From Shewanella kaireitica (GTDB taxonomy: Bacteria; Pseudomonadota; Gammaproteobacteria; Enterobacterales; Shewanellaceae): a stretch of DNA of 64,000 bases. The stretch lies in the NCBI RefSeq assembly GCF_023284045.1, contig NZ_JAKIKQ010000013.1, forward strand, positions 1 to 64,000. The letters run 5' to 3'. The notes under the pieces are model-generated. The model saw only the letters and a list, made by a program, of their open reading frames with translations, had not been told where the DNA came from and did no database searches. Positions 9,251-18,337 of this stretch are shown piece by piece (position 1 is the stretch's first letter; each line of letters begins with the position of its first letter). The position numbers and the translations under genes are program-made.

Positions 9251-10696
9251 TTAGTAATAAGTAAAAACCAAATCATAAACTGCAGCATCATTTTCTTCAG
9301 ATTCAAATTTTGCTATTAGATTGAAGTTCTCACGGGATACATCAATTTCATCATAATTATCGTTGGCATCGGTATAGCGTTCCAGCATTCCCTTCTTATC
9401 CAATGGCAGTTTTAGCAACTTAACAGATTGAAAAAATGTATCACTGTTATAATCTGTAAAGAAAGGTTCGCTGACATGAGCTTGGTCAAGCGATGTACCA
9501 TGAAATTGTAATAGGACATTGTTGCCGACTAGCCACCATTGTTTGTTATCATTGGCGATATTTATCTTATTGGCTTGTGGGATTTGTTTCATTAAGTTCG
9601 GTAATGTAAGTGACTTCACATTATTAGGCTGTAGATGTTTATAGAGCCAATGTTCTTGAGTCGATGTTAACTGAGGAAGGGATAGCCTTGCAGATTTGTC
9701 CATTTTACTCGTATAGGTGAAGTTAGTCAGTAAAGTTACGGGGGCATCTTTCATCGTTGGATGAAACTTATCAAACTGCAATATAATATGTTGTTGTTTT
9801 TGAGTAATAATAATCTGCTCTGGCAGTTCTGTAATATCATGTTTAGAGAGGGAGTTTTTTACTTGCTCTATGGGACTTTTTTGAGCGATTTTGTCTTCTA
9901 TTCGCCAGCGCTTGTCATCAAACCCATCCCTGAATCCAATATTATTTTTCCCCGTACCATTTAATATGCTGAACGTTGAACTAACTGATTTAAGTTTATC
10001 AGCTGAATAAGTAAACCAGAGATTACGTCCATAGCCCCAGACTTTATCGTTATTATCTAAAGTCAATATAATGCTTGGAGGGCCCAACTTTTGGGCTGTT
10101 TGTGTTGTACTGGCTCCTAAATTGATGCCGTAAACACCAGTTGAAAATGAGATGTTCGCTGGAGGAAGAGTTGTTTCTTGAGCGAGGATTGCAGGCTCTT
10201 TTGCCGTGATGCTGCTGGGGCTTATAGTATAATTATATTGGGTTGACTGGAGCGCAAAACCTTTAGTTGTATAAGAGGCCCGATCATTGCTATACGACTT
10301 GTCGCCATTACAGAGCTTATATGCTTGTGCTGCTATGTGTATTTTTAAGTCAGTTGTACGCACAACTTTAGGTCCAGCTCTACGTCCTGTCCTATTTTTC
10401 TCTTTGGTTATTTTTCTATTTTCTACATTAGTCAATAACATAACCTCAGCACCTAGTACTGTTGCATCTTGGCGCAATTGTTGTAGTGCTAGTACGAAAG
10501 CTGGGCTGTCTTCAATAGGTCCTAATTCGGAGTAATCTGACACTTCCACGTTAAGGTACTGAGGCGCAAGAGCTTTAGCTATACAGTTAGGTTTATAATC
10601 GATTATAAGAGCCCCTTCATTATCAGCAGCTTGCGCACTAACTATAAAAGTTAGGCTTATAGATACGAGGCATTTTATCTTGCTTATTCTTATCAT
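9251..10696 (-). CDS. Exported protein of unknown function
   Basis: 481 residues with a clear signal peptide (basic start, hydrophobic core, cleavage after SAQAA). I do not recognise a family. The first 130 mature residues, with a short GAEVMLLTNVENRKI-like stretch, an Arg/Lys patch and two Cys about 115 residues apart, could be a small alpha/beta domain. The rest is Ser/Thr- and Asn-rich beta-type sequence with no membrane segments. Base composition is AT-rich and resembles the neighbouring pseudogene region. It is flanked by an intact hydrolase gene and its broken copy, all on one strand, so it may have been inserted or trapped when the duplication occurred. A periplasmic location is likely. 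Confidence 0.6.
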   Translation of the reverse strand: MIRISKIKCLVSISLTFIVSAQAADNEGALIIDYKPNCIAKALAPQYLNVEVSDYSELGPIEDSPAFVLALQQLRQDATVLGAEVMLLTNVENRKITKEKNRTGRRAGPKVVRTTDLKIHIAAQAYKLCNGDKSYSNDRASYTTKGFALQSTQYNYTISPSSITAKEPAILAQETTLPPANISFSTGVYGINLGASTTQTAQKLGPPSIILTLDNNDKVWGYGRNLWFTYSADKLKSVSSTFSILNGTGKNNIGFRDGFDDKRWRIEDKIAQKSPIEQVKNSLSKHDITELPEQIIITQKQQHIILQFDKFHPTMKDAPVTLLTNFTYTSKMDKSARLSLPQLTSTQEHWLYKHLQPNNVKSLTLPNLMKQIPQANKINIANDNKQWWLVGNNVLLQFHGTSLDQAHVSEPFFTDYNSDTFFQSVKLLKLPLDKKGMLERYTDANDNYDEIDVSRENFNLIAKFESEENDAAVYDLVFTYY

Positions 10697-10828
10697 TATG
10701 CACAGTTCCTTGTGACAGATAGAGTTTAGTTTTTTAATTTTGAGTTTGAATAGTAACGATATTAAATGATATCCAATTTAGTAAAGGCTAAAGGTGCCGT
10801 TAAGTGTACAGATAGTCGGTGAGCTTAA

Positions 10829-11707
10829 TCAAAGGCCTTTATGCAGTGTTTCTATCCATTTATCTTCTGAGATAAAGTTCCAGCTCCAGTCTTTCCATTT
10901 CTCTGGTAAGCCTTGTTTCTTTAGATCTTCTAATGCGATCCCAGATTCTTTTTGATCTCTCATCCAATTAATCGACGCATCTAACATGTGCTTAAAGCGC
11001 GCTAAATCACTCTTATTGGCTAAATCGCCGTGACCTGGAATGACAATTGTCTTATCTGTCATATCACGTAACGCTTTAGCGACGTTATCTCGATAACCTT
11101 CCACGTCACCACCAGCTTTTAGATCGATATAAGGAAATTTGTCTTTGAAGAACAGATCACCCATATGCACTATGTTGGCTTTACTCCATATAACAACGCT
11201 GTCGCCATCAGTATGACCTGGTCCCATATGGCGCACTTTTAAAGCATCATCATTAAAGTGCACGGTTATACCATGATCGTAGGTAATTACTGGCAGTGCG
11301 TCAGGCGTAGTTTGTTCGTCTGATGCAAGGCGTTTAAGCACATTATGGTGGGCCATGATGGTACCCGTGCTACCGAAGTGGGCATTAGCTCCGGTATGAT
11401 CGCCATGATAATGCGTGTTGATGATGAACTTTGGGCTACCTGCTTGGATCTCATTTAACGCCGCTGATATTTTATCGGCGAGTGGAGCAAATTGGTCATC
11501 AATCATCAGCAAACCATCGTTACCGACTGAAACACCAATATTTCCACCAGCACCAACAAACATGTAAACACTATCGCTTAGCTTGATTGGTTTAATCTCT
11601 ACATCTTTAAATCTATCATTGGCGGTCGCACTATTAGTGGTTAATGCAACCGCAAGTAGGGTGCTGTAACTCAGTATTTTGGCTGCATGTTTAAGTGGGA
11701 AGTTCAT
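10829..11707 (-). CDS. Exported metallo-beta-lactamase-fold hydrolase
   Basis: Zinc hydrolase of the metallo-beta-lactamase superfamily, 292 residues, with a signal peptide ending near TNSATA. Zinc ligands are visible: HYHGDH (His99, His101, Asp103, His104), GPGHTDGD (about residue 168), and the terminal IPGHGD motif. The arrangement suits periplasmic subclass B-like or SoxH/quinoprotein-relay-type hydrolases rather than glyoxalase II. Real antibiotic hydrolysis cannot be claimed. The start at 11707 has AAGG eight bases upstream; the frame is open further upstream but runs into repeat B1. A broken copy of its 3-prime part lies at 8851-9225. Confidence 0.82.
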   Translation of the reverse strand: MNFPLKHAAKILSYSTLLAVALTTNSATANDRFKDVEIKPIKLSDSVYMFVGAGGNIGVSVGNDGLLMIDDQFAPLADKISAALNEIQAGSPKFIINTHYHGDHTGANAHFGSTGTIMAHHNVLKRLASDEQTTPDALPVITYDHGITVHFNDDALKVRHMGPGHTDGDSVVIWSKANIVHMGDLFFKDKFPYIDLKAGGDVEGYRDNVAKALRDMTDKTIVIPGHGDLANKSDLARFKHMLDASINWMRDQKESGIALEDLKKQGLPEKWKDWSWNFISEDKWIETLHKGL

Positions 11708-11787
11708 AATGTTGACCTTAAATGATTGAGTTAACTTTTTTAAGTACATCAAATTGATGTTACAGAGTTGTTGTACAAAATGCATTA

Positions 11788-12201
11788 ATACCAATCAATA
11801 TAAATATTTGGTCTCTCAGCGAGAGTTTAGCGATTCTGAGGTAAGGTCATTAAATGCTCCTAGGTAACTGCTCCTGCGTTACACTACCTCCTATATCAAT
11901 ATAGTCGCGCATTATTGACATTCACCACATCTGATCTCCATGGATGGAGGGAATGTCTTAAGCATGTCAGGAATATGCTAGGCCATGTGGCTTGCAATGA
12001 GTAAAGAGCATAGTTGTTCTACGGTTAAGCTCGTTAACACAGCATCAGAATCGCTAAAACTAGCCATTCTGGAGCGTTGTTGGCAGCCTATTTCTGTGTT
12101 GAACAACTTTATAAGGGAACAACTATTCTTTCAGTTATTCGCCTTGAATTAGTTTTCCAAAAACAGCTCTGAGTTGATCAAATTCTTATATTGATTGGTA
12201 T
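11788..12201 (+). repeat. Family B intergenic repeat (copy B1, with extra module)
   Basis: A 414-bp non-coding element bounded by inverted ends ATACCAATCAATATAA and TTATATTGATTGGTAT. Apart from about 145 extra bases (about 11850-11995), it aligns along its length with the reverse complement of 41905-42169. The extra module contains a hairpin CTCC-ATGGAT-GGAG at 11936-11949 followed by GGAATGTCTTA, a block also seen in family A. It fills the region upstream of the hydrolase gene and downstream of the dcp terminator. Confidence 0.85.
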
Positions 12202-12205
12202 AACT

Positions 12206-12241
12206 ATAAAAAAACCGAATACTTTTGCAAGTATTCGGTTT
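12206..12241 (-). terminator. Rho-independent terminator of the M3 peptidase gene
   Basis: Perfect 11-bp stem AACCGAATACT/AGTATTCGGTT with a six-base loop. Read leftward it is followed by seven T residues. It ends the leftward dcp-like transcript. Confidence 0.92.
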
Positions 12242-12300
12242 GCGGACTTGTTTAGCTTGCGCTAATCGGTTGGTGTTCCAGCCAAATTTAACTTCGCTTT

Positions 12301-14478
12301 TTATTTGGCAAGCAAGCCACGACTGCGAAGCAATGGGTCGATTCCTGCTTCTTTACCACGGAACTGCTTATACAGTTTCATCGGGTCTTCACTGCCGCCC
12401 TGAGAAAGGATGTTATCTCTAAAGGCATCAGCAGTCGCTTTGTCAAAAATACCGTTTTCTTTAAATGCTTCAAATGCATCGGCACCTAAGATATCAGACC
12501 AAAGGTAGCTGTAGTAACCTGCCGAGTATCCACCAGAGAAGATATGTGAGAAATAAGTGCTGCGGTAACGTGGCGCAATCTCACCGATCAATCCCATTTT
12601 ATTAAGCGATTCAGCTTCAAATTTAGCAGCATCTTTCGGCATGAAGTCAGTCACTGTATGCCAGTCTAAATCAAGCTTAGTTGCTGCCATGTACTCTACA
12701 GTTGCAAAGCCTTGGTTAAACTTGCTTGCAGCTTGGATTTTCTTTACAAGCTCTTGTGGGATCACTTCGCCTGTTTTGTAATGCTTAGCAAACTGAGCCA
12801 ATACTTCTGGTTGCGTCATCCAGTTTTCCATCACTTGTGACGGGAACTCAACGTAGTCGCGTGGGACTGACGTACCTGCTTGAGAGCGGTACTCAACATC
12901 AGACAACATACCATGTAGCGCATGACCAAATTCATGGAATAGGGTGCTAGCTTCATCGAATGTTAATAGTGCTGGCTCGTTGCCTACTGGGCGAGGGTAG
13001 TTCAGAACGTTCACAATGATTGGCTTAGACTCAACGCCGTTCATGTTGTACTGCTGACGATATGAGTTCATCCAAGCACCACCACGTTTGCTGTCGCGTA
13101 CGTAATAGTCACCCATAAAGATCGCCATTAACTCGCCATCTTTGTCGTAGACTTCCCATGTGCGCACTTCATCATTGTACTTGGGTAGGTCGGTACGCTC
13201 TTTCACTGTAATGCCGAATAAGCGATTGGCTGTATAGAATACGCCCTTAAGGGTATTTTCTAGTGAGAAGTAAGGGCGTGTTTGTTGCTCATTAAAGCTG
13301 TACTTAGCGACACGGATCTTGTCCGAGTAGTACCACCAATCCCAGCCTGCCAGCTTAAAATCACCGCCTTCAGAATCGATTAACGCTTGCATATCGGCCA
13401 CTTCAGCTTCAGCTTGCGCCAACGCAGCAGGCCATACTTTGTTCAGCAAGCCGTATACGTTTTCAGGCGTTTGTGCTGTGCGCTCTTCAAGTACAAAGTG
13501 AGCGTGCGTTTTGTAACCCATTAGCTGTGCACGTTCTGCACGCAATGCCGCCATTTTTGCAAGGATCTTTTTATTATCGTGTGCGTTGTTATTGTTACCG
13601 CGCTCTACATAACCTTTATAGATTTTTTCACGCAGTTCTCGGCTATCGGCATAAGTTAAAAATGGCGTGATTGAAGGGCGTGAAGTGGTAAACACCCATT
13701 TACCCTCATGGCCACGTTTTGTAGCCGTTTGCGCTGCAACGCTGATCACATCTTCTGGCAAGCCGGCTAAATCGGCTTTAGTGTCGATAACGAGTTCGAA
13801 GGCATTGGTTTCAGCCAGCAGGTTGTCACCAAATTCTAGGCTTAGTTTACCTATTTGCTCGTTGAGTGCGCGCAGTTTGGTTTTGTCGGCATCGCTTAAG
13901 TTTGCGCCGCCACGAGTGAAAGACTTATAGGTATCTTGCAATAGTTTTGCTTGAGCAACATTTAGGTTCAGTGAGTCTCGTTGGTCGTAGACGGCTTTTA
14001 CTTTTTGGAACAATGCATCGTTGAGCAGTACGTCATCACCAGCGGCAGAAAGCATTGGTGACACTTCTTTCGAGATAGCTTGAAGCTGCTCGTTGGTGTC
14101 TGCGCCTGTTAAGTTATAGAAAACACTGGCAACTTTACTGGTCAATTCGCCTGAAAACTCCATTGCTTCAATGGTGTTTGCAAATGTTGGTGCATCAGGA
14201 TTATCGATGATTGCTTGAATTTCAGCTTTATGCTGTGCAATACCGGCTTTAAAAGCGGGCAGGTAATGCTCAGGTTTTATTTTAGAAAAATCTGGGATGC
14301 CAAAATAGGTATCATATGGCTTAAAGAAAGGGTTGCCCGCATTATTCTCAATGATTTGCTGAGCAACAACATTTGGTGCTGTTTGGTTCTCAGTAGTGTT
14401 ATTTGCGCTGCTGCATGCGCCAAGTGAAAGCGTGATTGCAATAGCTGCAACCAAAGGTTTGAGGGTTAATCCCTTCAT
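12301..14478 (-). CDS. dcp: M3 family peptidyl-dipeptidase (Dcp-like), lipoprotein
   Basis: Zinc metallopeptidase of the thimet oligopeptidase family, 725 residues, which removes dipeptides from the C-termini of peptides. The motif HEFGHALHGM (HExxH) lies near residue 510, with downstream Glu in the usual position, and the length is as expected for Dcp. The N-terminus is a lipoprotein signal with lipobox LGAC, so the enzyme is probably tethered in the periplasm; E. coli Dcp has no such anchor. GGGGAT precedes the ATG. It is monocistronic with its own strong terminator and is divergent from an M20 peptidase gene, so both products may serve peptide nutrition (inference). Confidence 0.88.
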   Translation of the reverse strand: MKGLTLKPLVAAIAITLSLGACSSANNTTENQTAPNVVAQQIIENNAGNPFFKPYDTYFGIPDFSKIKPEHYLPAFKAGIAQHKAEIQAIIDNPDAPTFANTIEAMEFSGELTSKVASVFYNLTGADTNEQLQAISKEVSPMLSAAGDDVLLNDALFQKVKAVYDQRDSLNLNVAQAKLLQDTYKSFTRGGANLSDADKTKLRALNEQIGKLSLEFGDNLLAETNAFELVIDTKADLAGLPEDVISVAAQTATKRGHEGKWVFTTSRPSITPFLTYADSRELREKIYKGYVERGNNNNAHDNKKILAKMAALRAERAQLMGYKTHAHFVLEERTAQTPENVYGLLNKVWPAALAQAEAEVADMQALIDSEGGDFKLAGWDWWYYSDKIRVAKYSFNEQQTRPYFSLENTLKGVFYTANRLFGITVKERTDLPKYNDEVRTWEVYDKDGELMAIFMGDYYVRDSKRGGAWMNSYRQQYNMNGVESKPIIVNVLNYPRPVGNEPALLTFDEASTLFHEFGHALHGMLSDVEYRSQAGTSVPRDYVEFPSQVMENWMTQPEVLAQFAKHYKTGEVIPQELVKKIQAASKFNQGFATVEYMAATKLDLDWHTVTDFMPKDAAKFEAESLNKMGLIGEIAPRYRSTYFSHIFSGGYSAGYYSYLWSDILGADAFEAFKENGIFDKATADAFRDNILSQGGSEDPMKLYKQFRGKEAGIDPLLRSRGLLAK

Positions 14479-14693
14479 ATTTTAAATCCCCGAATTTTGC
14501 TTGTTTTAATTTTTCGTCAATATCTTTGCATTAACGTTAACGTCATTAAATATCACGGTTGGCGGTGATAAATCTATTAAAAAAACGTATTGTTTGTAAC
14601 AAATGTTTCGAATGGCTATTTTTTATAACTTAACAGGTAAAAGTTGTGGCAAACTGGGCTCGTTTTTTACAAATAATAATAAAATGGATAACC

Positions 14694-16190
14694 ATGAAGC
14701 GTCTAACCCTGTTGTTTATCACTCTATTTTCTCTTCCCTGCATTGCAATAGAATCCCAATCAGACAAAGTTGCTCATTACGCTGTTGCGCAATATGCGGA
14801 TGATATGGTTGCTAGCCTTGCGACATTAGTAAAATTCAATACTGTCGCAACTGAAGGGCAAACTCCCGACACCAATCCAGAATTCATTGGTTTCAAGCAG
14901 GAGCTTAAAAGCTTGAGCGAGAAATTGGGTTTAGATTATGTTGACCATGGCTATGTGATATTAATTGGGCTTGGGCAACAAGATGACAAAGTTGGTGTCA
15001 TCACCCATGGAGATGTGCAGCCAGCCAATCCAGCACTTTGGCAACAGAGCCCTTATCAATTAGATATGACATCCCAGCCCGGAAAGCTTATCGGTCGCGG
15101 CACTGAAGATGATAAAGGTCCTATTGTAACAGCCATGTATGCGATGAAATCGATTAAAGATTCACAGATAAAGTTAAATAAACGAATAGAGTTAATGGTT
15201 TATATGGCGGAGGAATCCGACTGGGAGCCGCTTAAAGCTTTTTTGAAGACATTCACTCCAGCCAACATCAACATCACTATCGATGCTGAATACCCAGTTG
15301 TGACTGCCGAGAAGGGGTGGAGTAAAATTGAATTTGTTATCCCAAATGTTGATGTGGGAACGGCAAATAAGGGCGCTACCACTCTTGAGCGCTTCTCTGG
15401 TGGCTATTTTGGTAGCCAAGTGCCTCAACAAGCTCAAGCAGAAATTAGTTTTGCAGATAAGAGTTTAATTCAGCAGTTAAAGGCAGCAGCTAAAAAACAA
15501 TCAGGTATGACATATCGTTTTGAGCAAAATGGTTCTACAGTCATTATTTTCGCTGATGGTAAAGCGGCCCATTCTTCAACACCTGAAGATGGTGTCAATG
15601 CTGTGACTCATCTGGCGCAGCTGCTTGCTATCCATCAGTGGCCGAAAAATACCGCATCACTCACACAACAATTTATCCATGAAATGGTTGGAATGGGGAT
15701 TTATGCAGAACAATTTGGTGATATCGCTTATAAAGATGATTTTATGGGGCCGATGAGCTTAGCGCCTACAATCGTTAAAGCGGGTAAGCAGGGCACGCAA
15801 GTCATGATTAACCTACGTCGTCCGATAGGCAAGACGCCAGAACGACTAGACAGCCAAACTTATGAAGCACTAGAGCGTTGGCAGGAAAAACATAAAGTTA
15901 GGTTAGCAAAGGTGGAAACCTATTGGGGGAAGCCTATGGTGATGCAAGATGCGCCGCATCTTAATACTCTGCTCGATGTTTACTCTCATTTTACCGGTGT
16001 TAAAGATCCCCAACCAGTTGCAATTGGTGGTTCAACAAACAGCAAACTATTTCCTAACGCATTGAGTTTTGGTCCCGCTATGCCTGGTGTTGAGTATACT
16101 GGGCATACCGAGAATGAATTTATCACCTATGAGCAGTTTATGCTCAACCTGAAAATGTACAGCGCTGCTTTTATTGAGTTAGCTAAGTAA
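14694..16190 (+). CDS. M20 family metallopeptidase/dipeptidase, exported
   Basis: Predicted exported zinc aminoacyl-dipeptidase of about 498 residues. A short signal peptide (KRLTLLFITLFSLPCIA) precedes the mature protein. M20 motifs are present: THGDVQP (HxD ligand), GRGTEDDKGP (bridging Asp and catalytic region) and MAEES (catalytic Glu pair), then an insert for the lid/dimerisation domain and a C-terminal GHTENEF His ligand. The ATG at 14694 immediately precedes the signal peptide; the reading frame is open 16 codons further upstream. It is transcribed away from the dcp gene. Confidence 0.85.
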   Translation: MKRLTLLFITLFSLPCIAIESQSDKVAHYAVAQYADDMVASLATLVKFNTVATEGQTPDTNPEFIGFKQELKSLSEKLGLDYVDHGYVILIGLGQQDDKVGVITHGDVQPANPALWQQSPYQLDMTSQPGKLIGRGTEDDKGPIVTAMYAMKSIKDSQIKLNKRIELMVYMAEESDWEPLKAFLKTFTPANINITIDAEYPVVTAEKGWSKIEFVIPNVDVGTANKGATTLERFSGGYFGSQVPQQAQAEISFADKSLIQQLKAAAKKQSGMTYRFEQNGSTVIIFADGKAAHSSTPEDGVNAVTHLAQLLAIHQWPKNTASLTQQFIHEMVGMGIYAEQFGDIAYKDDFMGPMSLAPTIVKAGKQGTQVMINLRRPIGKTPERLDSQTYEALERWQEKHKVRLAKVETYWGKPMVMQDAPHLNTLLDVYSHFTGVKDPQPVAIGGSTNSKLFPNALSFGPAMPGVEYTGHTENEFITYEQFMLNLKMYSAAFIELAK

Positions 16191-16441
16191 CAGACACTCT
16201 AGCGACAAAAATAGGGTTATTTTTTGGCTTAAGTTAGATTGCAGTCGCTGGCAGTAAAACTATTTTGCAGTTCTACTTAAAGCCTGCGGGGGAGTTAGGT
16301 ATAATCCCCGCTCTTTATCGTTAACTAAGCTGCATTTGATATGTTTAACACTGAATATATCGACAGCTGGTAATCGCTACATACGTGAGCTTACATGACT
16401 GCTTTCGTGTTGTGCCTGAATTTGAGTTTGGTAAGTAATAG

Positions 16442-17158
16442 ATGACAAAACAGTCCATAGAAGCAACTTCGCTGAGCATACTTGCTCTAGATACATGTAC
16501 GGAGTCGTGCTCTGCTGCGTTAACCCATAATCGACAAGTGTATTGCGAGCAAGCAGATGCACCGCGCGAGCACAGCCAAAGGTTATTGCCAATGGTCAAG
16601 TCAGTGTTATCTCAAGCTGATATCAAGTTGAGTGATGTTGACTTAATCGCTTATGGTCGAGGCCCTGGTAGTTTCACTGGCATCAGGATCTGTACCAGTA
16701 TCACCCAAGGTTTGGCATTGGGACAATCACTTCCTGTCATCGGGATCTCAACCCTTGCTACCATGGCACAAGCTGCTATAGAAGCTGGAGCCCAGCAGGT
16801 TTTAGCTGCGATTGATGCTCGTATGGGTGAAGTTTATTGGGGGCAATTTATTGCTGTTGATGGTATTGCCACTTTAGTGAACGAAGAGGTTGTTAGCGCA
16901 CCAGAATCGATAGTGTTAAGCTTGGATGAAACGCAAACCATTACCGCCTGCGGTACTGGATTTGATGCTTACCCACAATTACTGGAAATGGCTGGTGGCC
17001 TTACTGTATGTGAGCTTGCTAAATTCCCAGATGCTAAATATATGGCGATATTGGCACAACAAGGCCATTTAAATGGCTTGAGCACCAGTGTTGACGAGCT
17101 TAAGCCTGTCTATTTGCGTGATACCGTGACCTGGAAAAAATTACCAGGAAAAGAATGA
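16442..17158 (+). CDS. tsaB: tRNA threonylcarbamoyladenosine biosynthesis protein TsaB
   Basis: TsaB (YeaZ), 238 residues, is the scaffold partner of TsaD in making the universal t6A modification at position 37 of ANN-decoding tRNAs. The ASKHA-type N-terminus ILALDTCTESCSAAL and the motif YGRGPGSFTGIRI are diagnostic. Length is normal. Cytoplasmic. The following small gene begins about 60 bp downstream and may be co-transcribed. Confidence 0.95.
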   Translation: MTKQSIEATSLSILALDTCTESCSAALTHNRQVYCEQADAPREHSQRLLPMVKSVLSQADIKLSDVDLIAYGRGPGSFTGIRICTSITQGLALGQSLPVIGISTLATMAQAAIEAGAQQVLAAIDARMGEVYWGQFIAVDGIATLVNEEVVSAPESIVLSLDETQTITACGTGFDAYPQLLEMAGGLTVCELAKFPDAKYMAILAQQGHLNGLSTSVDELKPVYLRDTVTWKKLPGKE

Positions 17159-17218
17159 TCTGAGCTTAAGCTGATTACGCAAAAAAAAACAGTGATTTAA
17201 TAAGTTAAGGACGATTGG

Positions 17219-17527
17219 ATGCATATTAATTCAAGTCAACTTACCGCTTCAAAAGTCGAAGTCAATAAGTCGATAGGAACTAATCAGCCTACTGCTGTGC
17301 GGGTGGATGCTGCCGATCAAGTGTTGCCGATCCAAGCGCAGCAGTCCTACCAATTTAACGACTATAACGAAGATGAAGCCGCACTAAAATCTAGACTTGG
17401 TGCTCATATAGAATATGAGAATGATACCCGTGGCCAGCGCGGTGCTGTCGCTGAGTATCTCTCTAACCAACATGCGGCCAAGCGTGAAGAGATCCAACAA
17501 ATGGTAGGCATTGATACCTATGCCTAG
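17219..17527 (+). CDS. Small conserved-looking hypothetical protein
   Basis: 102 residues, hydrophilic, no signal peptide or membrane segment, rich in Gln, Glu and Asn, with an amphipathic C-terminal helix (about 75-98). TTAAGGA lies about six bases before the ATG, so it is probably translated. Its stop codon overlaps the start of the M50-like gene by eight bases, suggesting translational coupling. No family recognised. Genes of this size are often found between tsaB and fadD in Shewanella-type genomes, which I recall but cannot check here. Confidence 0.65.
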   Translation: MHINSSQLTASKVEVNKSIGTNQPTAVRVDAADQVLPIQAQQSYQFNDYNEDEAALKSRLGAHIEYENDTRGQRGAVAEYLSNQHAAKREEIQQMVGIDTYA

Positions 17528-18248
17528 TAATTTGCAGCACACGCTGACTAGCGGCACAAATCCTTCCAAGACACCAGCTTCATCTGGTACGCCTAGTAGA
17601 GGCAGGTTCTTTCTCGAATTATTAGTGGCTTTTTTGGTCACAAAACTACCGTTTGTGAGTGTACCGTTTAAATGGCTTGAGAGCTATTTTCATGAGTTAT
17701 CACATGGTTTAGCTACACTTTTTACCGGTGGAGCGGTTAGTCATATTCAGCTGTTTCCTAATGGCGCAGGGCTTTGCTTCAGTCAAGGTGGCTGGCCATT
17801 AGCTATTGGCTTTGCGGGTTATTTTGGCGCGGCACTGTGGGGCTATTTGATTTTTACATTTGCGACCTGGCCTAAGGGGATCCGTTTTAGCTTCGGCCTG
17901 TTAGGCGCGGGAGTTATCTTAACGACTTTACTATGGGCGAGAGATCTACTGACTATTTCGATTCTAGTGTCGCTCGCACTGCTATTTTTAATGCCGTTAA
18001 AGCTTAATCTTAATCGATATTTAGCCACCAGTTTACGCATTATGGGCTTAATGGTTATTTTAAATGCACTGGCAAGTCCTACCGTATTATTTGGCCTTGA
18101 AGGGCAGGGTGATGCCAATATGCTTGCACAGCAGAGTTGGATCCCTGCTTGGTTCTGGGTGCTCGTTTGGCTTGCAACGAGTGCGTTTATGCTATTTCTA
18201 TGTTGGCGTCGAGTTGACCGTCAAGCAGAAAAACGTCAGCTTAAATAA
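17520..18248 (+). CDS. M50-like membrane metalloprotease
   Basis: Integral membrane protein of about 242 residues with about six hydrophobic segments and a zinc-binding HExxH motif (SYFHELSHGLATLF) near residue 65, as in the M50B/site-2-protease-like group. After a Ser/Thr/Pro-rich cytosolic leader the first transmembrane helix begins near residue 30. ATG at 17520 is preferred to the TTG at 17511; it overlaps the 3-prime end of the preceding gene. The usual second M50 ligand motif (NxxPxxxLDG) is not obvious, so activity is uncertain. The substrate is unknown. Confidence 0.75.
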   Translation: MPSNLQHTLTSGTNPSKTPASSGTPSRGRFFLELLVAFLVTKLPFVSVPFKWLESYFHELSHGLATLFTGGAVSHIQLFPNGAGLCFSQGGWPLAIGFAGYFGAALWGYLIFTFATWPKGIRFSFGLLGAGVILTTLLWARDLLTISILVSLALLFLMPLKLNLNRYLATSLRIMGLMVILNALASPTVLFGLEGQGDANMLAQQSWIPAWFWVLVWLATSAFMLFLCWRRVDRQAEKRQLK

Positions 18249-18337
18249 TATAACAAAGTGTAAATCTCTGTTTCTTAGGCTTGGATTTTAACCTATTGAC
18301 TGTTAGGTTGATGCCAGCCTTTATATGGAGATATCTA

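Noticed and set aside
10829..11707. Calling the hydrolase an antibiotic-resistance beta-lactamase
   Set aside because: The fold and zinc motifs are shared by many enzymes, and nothing in the sequence or context shows beta-lactam activity.
16265..16305. TATAAT at 16300 as a tsaB promoter
   Set aside because: No acceptable -35 hexamer at 16-18 bp; the nearest TTGCAG is 29 bp upstream.
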